This document shows positions 48,402-57,584 of a stretch of 64,000 nucleotides of DNA, one piece after another. The DNA lies in NCBI RefSeq assembly GCF_029893805.1, contig NZ_JARXYP010000002.1, positions 2,604,001 to 2,668,000 of the forward strand. The letters run 5' to 3'. This DNA is from Streptomyces sp. SAI-135 (lineage in GTDB: Bacteria > Actinomycetota > Actinomycetes > Streptomycetales > Streptomycetaceae). Position 1 is the stretch's first letter. Every line of letters starts with the position of its first letter. Below the pieces are notes generated by a model that was given only the letters and a program-made list of their open reading frames with translations, was not told the origin of the DNA and ran no database searches. The translations under genes were made by a program, and so were the position numbers.

Positions 48402-48688
48402 GTCGAAGGCCTCTCGCCTCGAGTTACGTGTCGCCGGACCGACGAAGCACTGCTGCCTCGCGATCCGTCGACTGATGCCGAATGGGACGGTCCGTAGCGC
48501 CGACCCGAACCCTAACGCTGAAGTTTAGGGTTACCAGTGTGTCTGTTCCCTGGAGTCTTCTGAACAGGACACTAAGTCGACAAGTGGCGCACGTTCAACG
48601 AACACGCCGAACCTCCCGTTTTTCTTTTCACCCTATGTGATCAGCCGTAGCGGTGCCCAACCAGGGTGCTGGCCTGCGCTGATGTGCG
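48402..48688 (-). promoter_or_regulatory. ftsZ upstream regulatory region with an inverted repeat
   Basis: This gap holds no gene. An AT-rich inverted repeat AACCCTAA-N9-TTAGGGTT lies at 48508-48532, about 107 nt upstream of the ftsZ start. GTGTC at 48539-48543 (GACAC on the coding strand) matches the WhiA core motif, and another GACAC is present on the plus strand at 48568-48572. S. coelicolor ftsZ is known to have several promoters, including a sporulation-specific one; which bases here are promoters cannot be fixed by eye. Confidence 0.55.
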
Positions 48689-49483
48689 TCAACTCCCCGC
48701 TGACGCAGGCGCGGTGGGAACGCTGACGTCGAAGTACCGCGCGTCGGGGGCGGCTTTCATGAGAGCGGTGAGCGTCCGGGCCTTCGCGGCACCCTTCTCG
48801 CTGCTCCCCCAGACGACGGTCCGGCCGCCCCGCAACTCCAGCGAGATGTCGTCGTACGAACGCACCTTGACGGAACGGGTCGCGCGCGCGACGTCGACCG
48901 GAATGTCACCCGCCACCTGCACCGCTTCGCGCACGAGCCGCCCCTCGCCGAAGCGGCGCAGGCTCGCGGCGCGGGAGTCCGGCCGGGAGAGCGCCAATTC
49001 CAGTGCGGGGACGCCTTTCGGGGCCTCGGAAACCGTGGCGAATCGGACACCTTCATCGTCCACTTCGACAAAGTTTCCGCCCTTTTGGACAAGTAGAACC
49101 GGAGTACGTTCGGTCACTTTCAGGTCGATTCCATGAGGCCAGGATCGACCGACATCAACTGAGTCAATTCGGGGCAATTTCCGGCGCAGTCGTGCCTCGA
49201 TCGCATCGGTTTCAACGGAAATCAGCGGTGCACCGACCGGGACGTCGGCGGCCTCGCGGACCTGTTCCGGCGTCAGCACCAGGGTTCCCGAGACCGACAC
49301 GCGTTCGACGCGCAGCCACTGGGAGCCGTACAACAGCCAGACGGCGCCCGCGGACAGAAGTGCGAGCGCCACGGCGAGGATGATGATCATACGAAGCCGA
49401 CGCACCCTCAACCGCCGGGCGGGAGGCGGGCCGGACGACTCCTGCTGGCGTTCACCGCGCTCGGCGGTCGTCGATCCGGCCAC
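48689..49483 (-). CDS. ftsQ: cell division protein FtsQ
   Basis: A 264-residue bitopic protein: cytoplasmic N-terminus (AGSTTAERGERQQE), one membrane segment (about 32-52), a POTRA domain starting at LRVERVSVSGTLVLTPEQV, and the FtsQ beta domain. It links FtsL/DivIC to the divisome. GTG 49483 is chosen because GAGGGA lies 6 nt before it; a GTG two codons upstream has almost no spacer. It is about 20 nt downstream of murG. Confidence 0.93.
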   Translation of the reverse strand: MAGSTTAERGERQQESSGPPPARRLRVRRLRMIIILAVALALLSAGAVWLLYGSQWLRVERVSVSGTLVLTPEQVREAADVPVGAPLISVETDAIEARLRRKLPRIDSVDVGRSWPHGIDLKVTERTPVLLVQKGGNFVEVDDEGVRFATVSEAPKGVPALELALSRPDSRAASLRRFGEGRLVREAVQVAGDIPVDVARATRSVKVRSYDDISLELRGGRTVVWGSSEKGAAKARTLTALMKAAPDARYFDVSVPTAPASAGS

Positions 49484-49502
49484 GCGCACTCCCTCTTCCT
49501 GG

Positions 49503-50597
49503 CTACTGGCGTCGGTGCGAGGCGATCGCCTCGTACACCATGCCGACGAGCAGGTCGTCGGCGTCCCGGCGGCCGAACTCGGCGGCGGCACGGGACATCT
49601 CGTACAGCCGGTGCGGGTCGGCGAGCACGGGCAGGACGTTCGCCCGAACCCAGTCGGGCGTCAGTTCCGCGTCGTCGACCAGCAGTCCGCCGCCGGCCTT
49701 GACCACCGGCTGGGCGTTCAGCCGCTGTTCGCCGTTGCCGATGGGCAGCGGGACGTAGGCGGCCGGGAGCCCGACGGCGGAGAGTTCGGCGACGGTCATC
49801 GCGCCCGCGCGGCAGAGCATCATGTCGGCCGCGGCGTACGCGAGGTCCATCCGGTCCAGGTAACTTACCGGGATGTAGGGGGGCATTCCCGGCATCTGCT
49901 GTACGTGCGGCAGTTCGTTCTTCGGGCCGACCGCGTGCAGGATCTGGATCCCGGCCTGCTGGAGCCAGGGCGCGACCTGCTGGACGACCTCGTTCAGGCG
50001 CCGGGCGCCCTGCGAGCCGCCGGAGACCAGCAGCGTGGGCAGGTTGGGGTCGAGGCCGAACATCGCGCGGGCCTCGGGTCGGGCGGCGGCCCGGTCCAGG
50101 GTGGCGATGGTGTGGCGCAGCGGGATGCCGATGTACCGGGAGTTGCGCAGCTTGCTGTCGGGCGTGGCGACGGCGACCTGGGCGGCGTACCGGGAGCCGA
50201 TCTTGTTGGCGAGGCCGGGGCGGGCGTTGGCCTCGTGGATCACGATCGGCACGCCGAGCCGCTTGGCGGCCAGGTAGCCGGGCAGCGCCACATAGCCGCC
50301 GAAGCCGACGACGGCGTCGGCCTTGGTGCGCTCCAGGATCTGCTCGGTGGCCTTGATCGTGCCGCGCAGCCGGCCCGGGACGGTGATCAGCTCGGGGGTG
50401 GGCTTACGGGGCAGCGGCACGGCCGGGATGAGCGCGAGCTCGTAGCCGCGCTGCGGGACGAGCTTGGTCTCCAGGCCCCGTTCCGTGCCCAGGGCCGTGA
50501 TCCCCACGGTCGGGTCCTGCCTGCGCAGGGCGTCCGCGAGGGCGAGCGCGGGCTCGATGTGGCCGGCGGTCCCCCCACCGGCGAGTACGACATGCAC
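49503..50597 (-). CDS. murG: MurG, lipid I to lipid II GlcNAc transferase
   Basis: A 364-residue GT-B glycosyltransferase acting at the inner face of the membrane. The N-terminal [15 protein letters not shown] loop, [26 protein letters not shown] and [18 protein letters not shown] mark the lipid and UDP-GlcNAc sites. It follows ftsW by 6 nt. Confidence 0.97.
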   Translation of the reverse strand: MHVVLAGGGTAGHIEPALALADALRRQDPTVGITALGTERGLETKLVPQRGYELALIPAVPLPRKPTPELITVPGRLRGTIKATEQILERTKADAVVGFGGYVALPGYLAAKRLGVPIVIHEANARPGLANKIGSRYAAQVAVATPDSKLRNSRYIGIPLRHTIATLDRAAARPEARAMFGLDPNLPTLLVSGGSQGARRLNEVVQQVAPWLQQAGIQILHAVGPKNELPHVQQMPGMPPYIPVSYLDRMDLAYAAADMMLCRAGAMTVAELSAVGLPAAYVPLPIGNGEQRLNAQPVVKAGGGLLVDDAELTPDWVRANVLPVLADPHRLYEMSRAAAEFGRRDADDLLVGMVYEAIASHRRQ

Positions 50598-50603
50598 CGA
50601 AAT

Positions 50604-51965
50604 TCACCGCTCTCCGGACGAACGCGCCGATGGGGCGCGCCGTCGCATCGTGTTCCATCTCCGAGGCCCCCGTGCCGGCACGGCGCCTCCCGCCCGCTTT
50701 CTACCAAAGCGGGGTTGCCGCATCGAAAGCGCCATCCGCGCAGCGGGATCGTCACGCGCGAACGCGATCAGCAGCCCGATGGCGAACATGGTCGGCAGCA
50801 GGGCGGACCCTCCGTAGGAGAACAGCGGGAGCGGGACACCGGCGATCGGCAGCAGACCGAGCACCGCACCGATGTTGATCACCGCCTGAGCGGTGATCCA
50901 GGTGGTCACGCCTCCCGCGGCATACCTCACGAAGGGGTCCTCCGTGCGTCCGGCCACGCGGATACCCGCATAGCCTAGAGCCGCGAAGAGAGCGAGTACC
51001 GACAGCGTCCCCGCGAGGCCCAGTTCCTCACCGGTGACGGCGAAGATGAAGTCGGTGTGGGCTTCGGGGAGTTGGCCCCATTTCTCCACACTCGCACCGA
51101 GCCCGGAGCCGAAGATACCGCCGGAGGCGAGGGCGTAGATGCCGTGCACGGCCTGCCAGCAGTCGGCGGCCCCGGCCTTGGGCTCGGTGGCGCCGATGCA
51201 GGCGAGCCGGGCCATGCGGTTGGGGCTGGTCTTGATGAGGATCGTCCCGATCAGCCCGGCGATCGACAGCACCCCGACGAACAGCCGGGTCGGGGCCCCC
51301 GCAAGCCACAGCAGGCCGAACAGGATGGCCGTCAGGATGATCGCCGTGCCCATGTCGCCGCCGAGCATGATCAGCCCGAGCAGCAGGAAGGCGACCGGCA
51401 CGAGCGGCACCAGCATGTGCTTCCACTGGGTCAGCAGCTTCTTGTCCTGCTTGCGGGCGAGCAGGTCGGCCGCCCACAGCACGAGCGCGAGCTTGCCGAA
51501 CTCGCTGGGCTGGATCTGGAAGGAGCCGCCGAGCGAGATCCAGTTCTGGTTGCCGTTGACCGACATCCCTATCCCCGGCACCTGCACCAGGGCCATCAGG
51601 AAGACCGCGCCCGCCAGGATCGGGTAGGCGAGCGCCCGGTGCAGCTTGACCGGCATCCTGGAGGCGACCAGCAGCAGGACGGTCCCGATGACGGCGGCCA
51701 GGAACTGCTTGCGGAAGAAGAAGGATCCCGGCAGCGACATCTGCAGGGCCGTGATCTGGGAGGCGGAGTACACCATCACCAGACCGAGCACGGTGATCAG
51801 CAGGCTGCCGCCGAGGATCAGGTAGTAGGCGGTCAGCGGCCGGTCCCAGGCCTTCCGCGCGCGCGTGTAGAGCCGTTGTACGGCGTTCTCGGGCGAGGGC
51901 CGGGGGACGGCGGGACGCCGGGACGCCCGCTGCACGGGCGGCCTGCCGGTACGGCTACTGGGCAT
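50604..51965 (-). CDS. ftsW: FtsW, SEDS-family glycosyltransferase
   Basis: A 453-residue protein with about ten membrane segments. It polymerises lipid II at the septum with its partner PBP (FtsI). Motifs include VMVYSASQITA, PSEFGKLALVLWAADLLARK, EAHTDFIFAVTGEELGLAG and GVPLPLFSYGGSALLPTM. Basic Arg/Pro-rich regions flank the membrane core. The ATG at 51965 follows murD by 20 nt. Confidence 0.96.
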   Translation of the reverse strand: MPSSRTGRPPVQRASRRPAVPRPSPENAVQRLYTRARKAWDRPLTAYYLILGGSLLITVLGLVMVYSASQITALQMSLPGSFFFRKQFLAAVIGTVLLLVASRMPVKLHRALAYPILAGAVFLMALVQVPGIGMSVNGNQNWISLGGSFQIQPSEFGKLALVLWAADLLARKQDKKLLTQWKHMLVPLVPVAFLLLGLIMLGGDMGTAIILTAILFGLLWLAGAPTRLFVGVLSIAGLIGTILIKTSPNRMARLACIGATEPKAGAADCWQAVHGIYALASGGIFGSGLGASVEKWGQLPEAHTDFIFAVTGEELGLAGTLSVLALFAALGYAGIRVAGRTEDPFVRYAAGGVTTWITAQAVINIGAVLGLLPIAGVPLPLFSYGGSALLPTMFAIGLLIAFARDDPAARMALSMRQPRFGRKRAGGAVPARGPRRWNTMRRRAPSARSSGER

Positions 51966-51985
51966 CAAGGCCTCCGCTACGTCGG

Positions 51986-53404
51986 TCAGGAGCCGAGTTC
52001 GCGAACCGCCTCCGCGAACGCGTCACCGCGCTTGTTGTAGTTGGCGAACATGTCCATCGAGGCACAGGCCGGGGCCAGCAGCACCGTGTCACCTGCGACG
52101 GCGAGGCGGGAGGCCTCCTGGACAGCCGCGAGCATCGCCCCAGTGTCGGTCCGGTCGAGGTCCACCACGGGTACTTCCGGGGCGTGTCGCGCGAGGGCTT
52201 CACGGATCAGGGCGCGGTCCTGGCCGATGAGCACGACACCGCGGAGCCGCTTCGCCGACTTCGCGACCAGCTCGTCGAAGGTGGCGCCCTTGGCGAGCCC
52301 GCCCGCGATCCACACGATCGACTCGTAGGCGGCCAACGAGGCTTCCGCGGCGTGGGTGTTGGTGGCCTTGGAGTCGTCGACGTAGGCGACCCCGCCGACG
52401 TCGGCCACGTGGGCGATGCGGTGCGCGTCCGGGGTGAAGTCCCGCAGCCCGTCCCGTACGGCCCTGGCGGGCACCCCGAAGGCGCGTGCGAGGGCCGCCG
52501 CGGCAAGGGCGTTGGCGACGTTGTGCGGGGCCGGCGGGTTGACGTCGGAGACCTCGGCGAGCTCCTGGGCGTTCTTGTGCCGGTCCTCCACGAAGGCCCG
52601 GTCGACCAGGATGCCCTCGACGACGCCGAGTTGGGAGGGCCCCGGGGTGCCGAGGGTGAAGCCGATGGCCCGGCAGCCCTCCTCGACGTCCGCCTCGCGC
52701 ACCAGGTCCTCGGTGGCCTTGTCGGCGACGTTGTAGACGCAGGCGACCCGATTGCCCTCGTAGACGCGGCCCTTGTCGGCGGCGTACGCCTCCATGGAGC
52801 CGTGCCAGTCGAGGTGGTCGGGGGCGAGATTGAGGACGGCGGCGGAGTGGGCGCGCACCGAGGGCGCCCAGTGCAGCTGATAGCTCGACAACTCCACGGC
52901 GAGGACGTCGTACTGCTCGTCGCCGAGCACCGCGTCCAGCACGGAGACGCCGATGTTGCCGACGGCGGCCGTGCGCAGCCCCGCGGCCTTCAGGATCGAC
53001 GCCAGCATCTGGGTGGTGGTGGTCTTGCCGTTGGTGCCGGTGATCGCGAGCCAGGGGGCCGCGTCGGGACCCCTGAGGCGCCAGGCGAGTTCGACGTCGC
53101 CCCAGATCTCGACGCCGGCCGCACGGGCCGCCGTGAAGAGCGGCTTGTCGGGTTTCCAGCCGGGCGCGGTGACGACGAGTTCGGTGCCCTCGGGCAGGGT
53201 CGCGCCGTCGCCGAGCCGGACGGTGACGCCGAGCGCCTCCAACTCGGCGGCCTGCTCACGCGCGCGTGCGTCGTCGCCGTCGTTGACGACCGTGACGTGT
53301 GCCCCGCGCGCGTGCAGCACCTTGGCCGCCGGGATACCGGAGACGCCGAGCCCGGCGACGGTGACGCGCTTACCCTGCAGGTCGATCACTTCTCTGCTGC
53401 CCAT
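51986..53404 (-). CDS. murD: UDP-N-acetylmuramoylalanine--D-glutamate ligase
   Basis: A 472-residue Mur ligase adding D-Glu. The N-terminal Rossmann part (VTVAGLGVSGIPAAKVL), ATP loop ITGTNGKTTTTQM, DHLDWHGSMEAYAADKGRVY and YVDDSKATNTHAAEASL are present. ATG 53404 gives a 19-nt overlap with mraY; a GTG five codons in (53389) would instead give the 4-nt GTGA overlap seen elsewhere, so the start is not certain. Confidence 0.95.
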   Translation of the reverse strand: MGSREVIDLQGKRVTVAGLGVSGIPAAKVLHARGAHVTVVNDGDDARAREQAAELEALGVTVRLGDGATLPEGTELVVTAPGWKPDKPLFTAARAAGVEIWGDVELAWRLRGPDAAPWLAITGTNGKTTTTQMLASILKAAGLRTAAVGNIGVSVLDAVLGDEQYDVLAVELSSYQLHWAPSVRAHSAAVLNLAPDHLDWHGSMEAYAADKGRVYEGNRVACVYNVADKATEDLVREADVEEGCRAIGFTLGTPGPSQLGVVEGILVDRAFVEDRHKNAQELAEVSDVNPPAPHNVANALAAAALARAFGVPARAVRDGLRDFTPDAHRIAHVADVGGVAYVDDSKATNTHAAEASLAAYESIVWIAGGLAKGATFDELVAKSAKRLRGVVLIGQDRALIREALARHAPEVPVVDLDRTDTGAMLAAVQEASRLAVAGDTVLLAPACASMDMFANYNKRGDAFAEAVRELGS

Positions 53405-54459
53405 CCCGCGTAGAAGAGACCCAGGCCGACGATCACACAGATGCCCTGGATGATCCAGAAACGGACCACCACGAGGACTTCGGACCAGCCCTTGAGTTCG
53501 AAGTGGTGCTGGAGCGGTGCCATGCGGAAGACGCGCTTCCCGGTGAGCCGGAAGGAGCCGACCTGGATGACGACCGACATGGTGATGAGGACGAACAGAC
53601 CGCCCATGATGGCGACCAGCAGCTCGGTGCGGGACAGGATCGCGAGACCGGTGAGGACACCGCCGAGGGCGAGCGAACCGGTGTCGCCCATGAAGATCTT
53701 GGCCGGCGAGGTGTTCCACCACAGGAAGCCGAGACAGGCACCCATCAGCGCGGAGGCGATCACCGCGAGGTCGAGCGGATCGCGCACCTCGTAGCAGGCG
53801 TTGGGGTTGGTCAGGGTGCCCGCGTTGGCGCAGGACTCCTGGAACTGCCAGACGCCGATGAACGTGTAGGCGCCGAAGACGAGGACGGAGGCGCCGGTGG
53901 CGAGGCCGTCCAGGCCGTCGGTGAGGTTCACGCCGTTCGACATCGCGAGGATCATGAACAGCGCCCAGACCACGAACAGGATCGGGCCGATCTTCCAGCC
54001 GAAGTCGGTGATGAACGACAGCTTGGTGGAGGCCGGGGTGTTGCCGCGGGCGTCCGGGAACATCAGCGCGAGCACCGCGAAGCTGATGCCGACGATGAGC
54101 TGGCCCGCCATCTTCGCCTTGGCCCGCAGACCCAGCGAGCGCCTCTTGACGATCTTGATGTAGTCGTCGAGGAAGCCGACCAGGCCCATGCCGCACATCA
54201 GGCCGAGCACCAGCAGGCCCGAGTAGGTGGGCGGGTAGCCGGTGATGACCTTGGACAGGAAGTAGGCGACGACGGTCGCCAGGATGAAGGCGATACCACC
54301 CATCGTGGGCGTACCGCGCTTGCTGGCGTGCTCGCGCGGGCCGTCGTCGCGGATGTACTGGCCGTAACCCTTGCGCGCGAGCAGCTTGATCAGCAGCGGG
54401 GTGCCGACCAGGGTCAGAAAGAGGCCGATGACTCCTGAGAACAGGATCTGCTTCATCAT
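53386..54459 (-). CDS. mraY: phospho-MurNAc-pentapeptide transferase
   Basis: A 357-residue protein with ten membrane segments that makes lipid I from UDP-MurNAc-pentapeptide and undecaprenyl phosphate. The catalytic DD is D98-D99 (LVGFLDDYIKI), and NLTDGLDGLATG is the conserved magnesium/uridine loop. Its ATG overlaps the murF stop by 4 nt. Confidence 0.97.
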   Translation of the reverse strand: MMKQILFSGVIGLFLTLVGTPLLIKLLARKGYGQYIRDDGPREHASKRGTPTMGGIAFILATVVAYFLSKVITGYPPTYSGLLVLGLMCGMGLVGFLDDYIKIVKRRSLGLRAKAKMAGQLIVGISFAVLALMFPDARGNTPASTKLSFITDFGWKIGPILFVVWALFMILAMSNGVNLTDGLDGLATGASVLVFGAYTFIGVWQFQESCANAGTLTNPNACYEVRDPLDLAVIASALMGACLGFLWWNTSPAKIFMGDTGSLALGGVLTGLAILSRTELLVAIMGGLFVLITMSVVIQVGSFRLTGKRVFRMAPLQHHFELKGWSEVLVVVRFWIIQGICVIVGLGLFYAGWAAEK

Positions 54460-55856
54460 CGGGCGGCAACCTCACCCTCGGCGTCGAGCAGCGCCTCGGC
54501 GACGCTCTCCAGGCCGACCGAACGGGACGCCTTCACGAGGACGACGTCTCCCGGGCGCAACTCACTGCGCAGCAGGTCGACCGCCGCCTGTGCGTCGGAC
54601 ACGTGCACCGACTCCTCACCCCACGAACCCTCGTTATATGCGCCCAGTTGCAGCCAGGACGCTTCCCTGCCCCCGACCGCGACGAGCTTGCCGACATTGA
54701 GCCGGACGGCGAGCCGTCCGACCGCGTCGTGCTCGGCGAGCGCCTCGTCCCCGAGCTCGGCCATCTTGCCGAGCACCGCCCAGGTCCGCCGCCCCTTGCC
54801 CATGGCGGCCAGCGCACGCAAGGCGGCCTTCATGGACTCGGGGTTCGCGTTGTAGGCGTCGTTGACGATGGTCACGCCGTCCGGGCGCTCGGTGACCTCC
54901 ATACGCCAGCGGGAGAGGGAGCCCGCCTCGGAGAGCGCGGTGGCGATCTCGGTTGCGGACATGCCCAGCTCATGGGCGACGGCGGCCGCGGCGAGCGCGT
55001 TCGACACGTGGTGCTCACCGTACAGGCGCATGGTCACTTCGCTTGCACCGGAGGGTGTGTGGAGCATGAAGGCGGGCTGTCCGCTGTCCATGAGTCGCAC
55101 GTTCTCGGCGCGTACGTCCGCTTCGCCGGACTCTCCGAAAAGGAGCACCTTCGCCTTCGTACGGGACGCCATGGCCCGTACGAGAGGATCGTCGGCGTTG
55201 AGGATCGCGGCGCCGTCCTCGGGCAGCGCTTCCACGAGTTCGCCCTTGGCCTGCGCGATCTGCTCGCGGCCGCCGAACTCGCCGATGTGGGCGGACCCGA
55301 CGTTCAGGACGAGGCCGATCCTCGGGGGCGTCAGATCCGTGAGGTAGGCGATGTGGCCGATGCCGCGGGCGCCCATCTCCAGGACGAGGAACCTGGTCTC
55401 CTCGGTGGCGGTGAGCGCGGTCAGCGGCAGACCGATCTCGTTGTTGAGCGAGCCGGGCGTGAACACCGTAGGGGCCTTGCGCTGGAGCACCTGCGCGATG
55501 AGGTCCTTGGTGCTGGTCTTGCCTGCCGAGCCGGTGAGGGCGACGAGGGTCGCGCCGAGCCGTCGTACGACATGACGCGCGAGGGCGCCGAGGGTCGTCT
55601 GGACGTCCTCGACGACGATCGCGGGCACGCCGACGGGGCGTTGGGCCAGCACGGCCACCGCGCCCGCCCGGACGGCCTGGTCGGCGTAGTCGTGGCCGTC
55701 GACGCGCTCCCCCACGAAGGCGGCGAACAGACTGCCGTCCCTCACCTGCCGGGAGTCGATGACGACGGGGCCGTGCACCTGCGCCGACGGATCCGGTATG
55801 TCGTACGTCTGCCCGCCGACGACTGAGGCGATCTCGGCGAGAGAGAGGGCGATCAC
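54456..55856 (-). CDS. murF: UDP-MurNAc-tripeptide--D-alanyl-D-alanine ligase
   Basis: A 466-residue Mur ligase adding D-Ala-D-Ala. The ATP loop is ALTGSAGKTSTKDLI; EMGARGIGHIAYL and NDAYNANPESMKAALRALA are typical of MurF. The GTG start at 55856 lies 4 nt after the murE stop. Confidence 0.95.
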   Translation of the reverse strand: MIALSLAEIASVVGGQTYDIPDPSAQVHGPVVIDSRQVRDGSLFAAFVGERVDGHDYADQAVRAGAVAVLAQRPVGVPAIVVEDVQTTLGALARHVVRRLGATLVALTGSAGKTSTKDLIAQVLQRKAPTVFTPGSLNNEIGLPLTALTATEETRFLVLEMGARGIGHIAYLTDLTPPRIGLVLNVGSAHIGEFGGREQIAQAKGELVEALPEDGAAILNADDPLVRAMASRTKAKVLLFGESGEADVRAENVRLMDSGQPAFMLHTPSGASEVTMRLYGEHHVSNALAAAAVAHELGMSATEIATALSEAGSLSRWRMEVTERPDGVTIVNDAYNANPESMKAALRALAAMGKGRRTWAVLGKMAELGDEALAEHDAVGRLAVRLNVGKLVAVGGREASWLQLGAYNEGSWGEESVHVSDAQAAVDLLRSELRPGDVVLVKASRSVGLESVAEALLDAEGEVAAR

Positions 55857-55860
55857 AAGT

Positions 55861-57517
55861 TCATCCCTGGGTCTTCTGGATGGCTTCTCGAAGTACCTGG
55901 CGGTCGTCGAAGGGACGGACCACCCCGGCGATGTCCTGGCCCTGCTCGTGGCCCTTGCCCGCGACGAGCACGGTGTCACCGGGCTGCGCGCGGGCGACGG
56001 CTGCGGCGATCGCGGCGGCCCGGTCCTCGAAGACCTGGACCTCGCCGCGTTCGTGTGCTGGTACGGACGCCGCGCCCTCGAGCATGGTTGCGAGGATCGC
56101 GAGGGGGTCCTCGGAGCGGGGGTTGTCGGAGGTCAGTACGGCGGTGTCGGCGAGGCGGGCCGCGGCCGCGCCCATCGGCCCGCGCTTGGTCCGGTCGCGG
56201 TCGCCGCCGCAGCCGAGCACGACGTGCACCTTGCCCTCGGTGACCTTGCGGAGCGCCTTGAGCACCGACTCGACGGCGTCGGTCTTGTGGGCGTAGTCCA
56301 CGACCGCGAGGTAGGGCTGCCCGGCGTCCACCCGCTCCAGGCGGCCCGGCACCCCCGGCACGGCGGCGACGCCGTCGGCGGCGGTCTGCGGGTCGAGGCC
56401 GGCCGCGGCCAGGGCGACGATCGCGGCGAGGGTGTTCGCCACGTTGAAGGGGCCCGCGAGCGGGGACCTGGCGGCGATGCGCTCGCCCTTGGGGCCGACC
56501 ACGGTGAACGTCGAGTCCATGGGGCCGACTTCGACGTCCTCGGCACGCCAGTCGGCGTCGGGGTGGCCCTCGGCGGAGTAGGTGACGACCGGGACCGTGG
56601 CTTCCTTGACGAGCCTGCGGCCGTACTCGTCGTCGAGGTTGACGACGCCGAGACGGCTGCGTTTCGGCGTGAACAGCTGCGCCTTGGCCCGGAAGTAGTC
56701 CTCCATGTCGGAGTGGAACTCCATGTGTTCCGGGCTGAGGTTGGTGAAGACGCCGATGTCGAAGACGCAGCCGTCGACCCGGCCGAGGACCAGCGCGTGG
56801 CTGGAGACCTCCATGGCGACCGCCTCGACACCGCGCTCGCGCATGACCGCGAACAGGGCCTGGAGGTCGGTGGCTTCGGGCGTGGTCCGCTCGGACTTGA
56901 TGCGCTCGTCGCCGATGCGCATCTCGACGGTGCCGATCAGGCCGGTGGACCTGACCCCCTTCAGGCCACCCTCGACGAGATAGGGCCGTGGTGGTCTTGC
57001 CGGAGGTGCCGGTGATCCCGATCTGGAGCAGGTCCTCGCCGGGGTGGCCGTAGATCGTGGTGGCCAGTTCGCCCATGCGCGCGCGTGGGTCCTCGACGAC
57101 CAGGACCGGGAGCCCGGTCGCGGCGGCACGCTCGGCGCCCGTCGGGTCGGTCAGCACCGAGACCGCGCCGAGGCCGACGGCCTGGGTGACGAAGTCGGCG
57201 CCGTGCAGGCGGGCGCCCGGCAGGGCGGCGTACAGGTCGCCGGGGCGGACCGCACGCGAGTCATGGGTGATGCCCGTGACCTGCGCGTCCTTCAGCGGCG
57301 GCTCGGCACCCAGCTGATCGGCGAGCTCCGCGAGGGGTGTGGCGGAGACCTGGACCGGCCGGGGCGGTCCCGGATATGTCACGGGTGCGCCCTTCTGGGT
57401 GGTTTGGGACTGATCAGCGTGTGGCACGGCGGTGAGCGTACCGGGCGCACCCGCCTCGGAGCGAAGCGAGGGGCGGGGCACGCCCTGGTTGCCGGGATCG
57501 GAGGTGATCGTCGTCAC
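55861..57517 (-). CDS. murE: UDP-MurNAc-tripeptide synthetase, broken by a +1 frameshift in this sequence
   Basis: Removing one base gives about 551 residues from GTG 57517, or about 506 from GTG 57382 (preceded by AGAAGGG). The N-terminal part ends in ITGTSGKTTTA and then runs out of frame; the rest resumes in the next frame at YLVEGGLKGVRSTGLIGTVE. On the plus strand the GGG at 56983-56985 should be GG, so that GCC TAT CTC encodes A-Y-L. DNPR in LTSDNPRSEDP indicates a diaminopimelate-adding ligase. MurE is essential; a homopolymer sequence error is the likely cause. Confidence 0.88.
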
Positions 57518-57584
57518 GAGGTGGTTCCTGGTGGCCTTTCCGAGGTACTGGCAGGGTGCTGACGCGGTGCTTGTGCCCTGCCGG

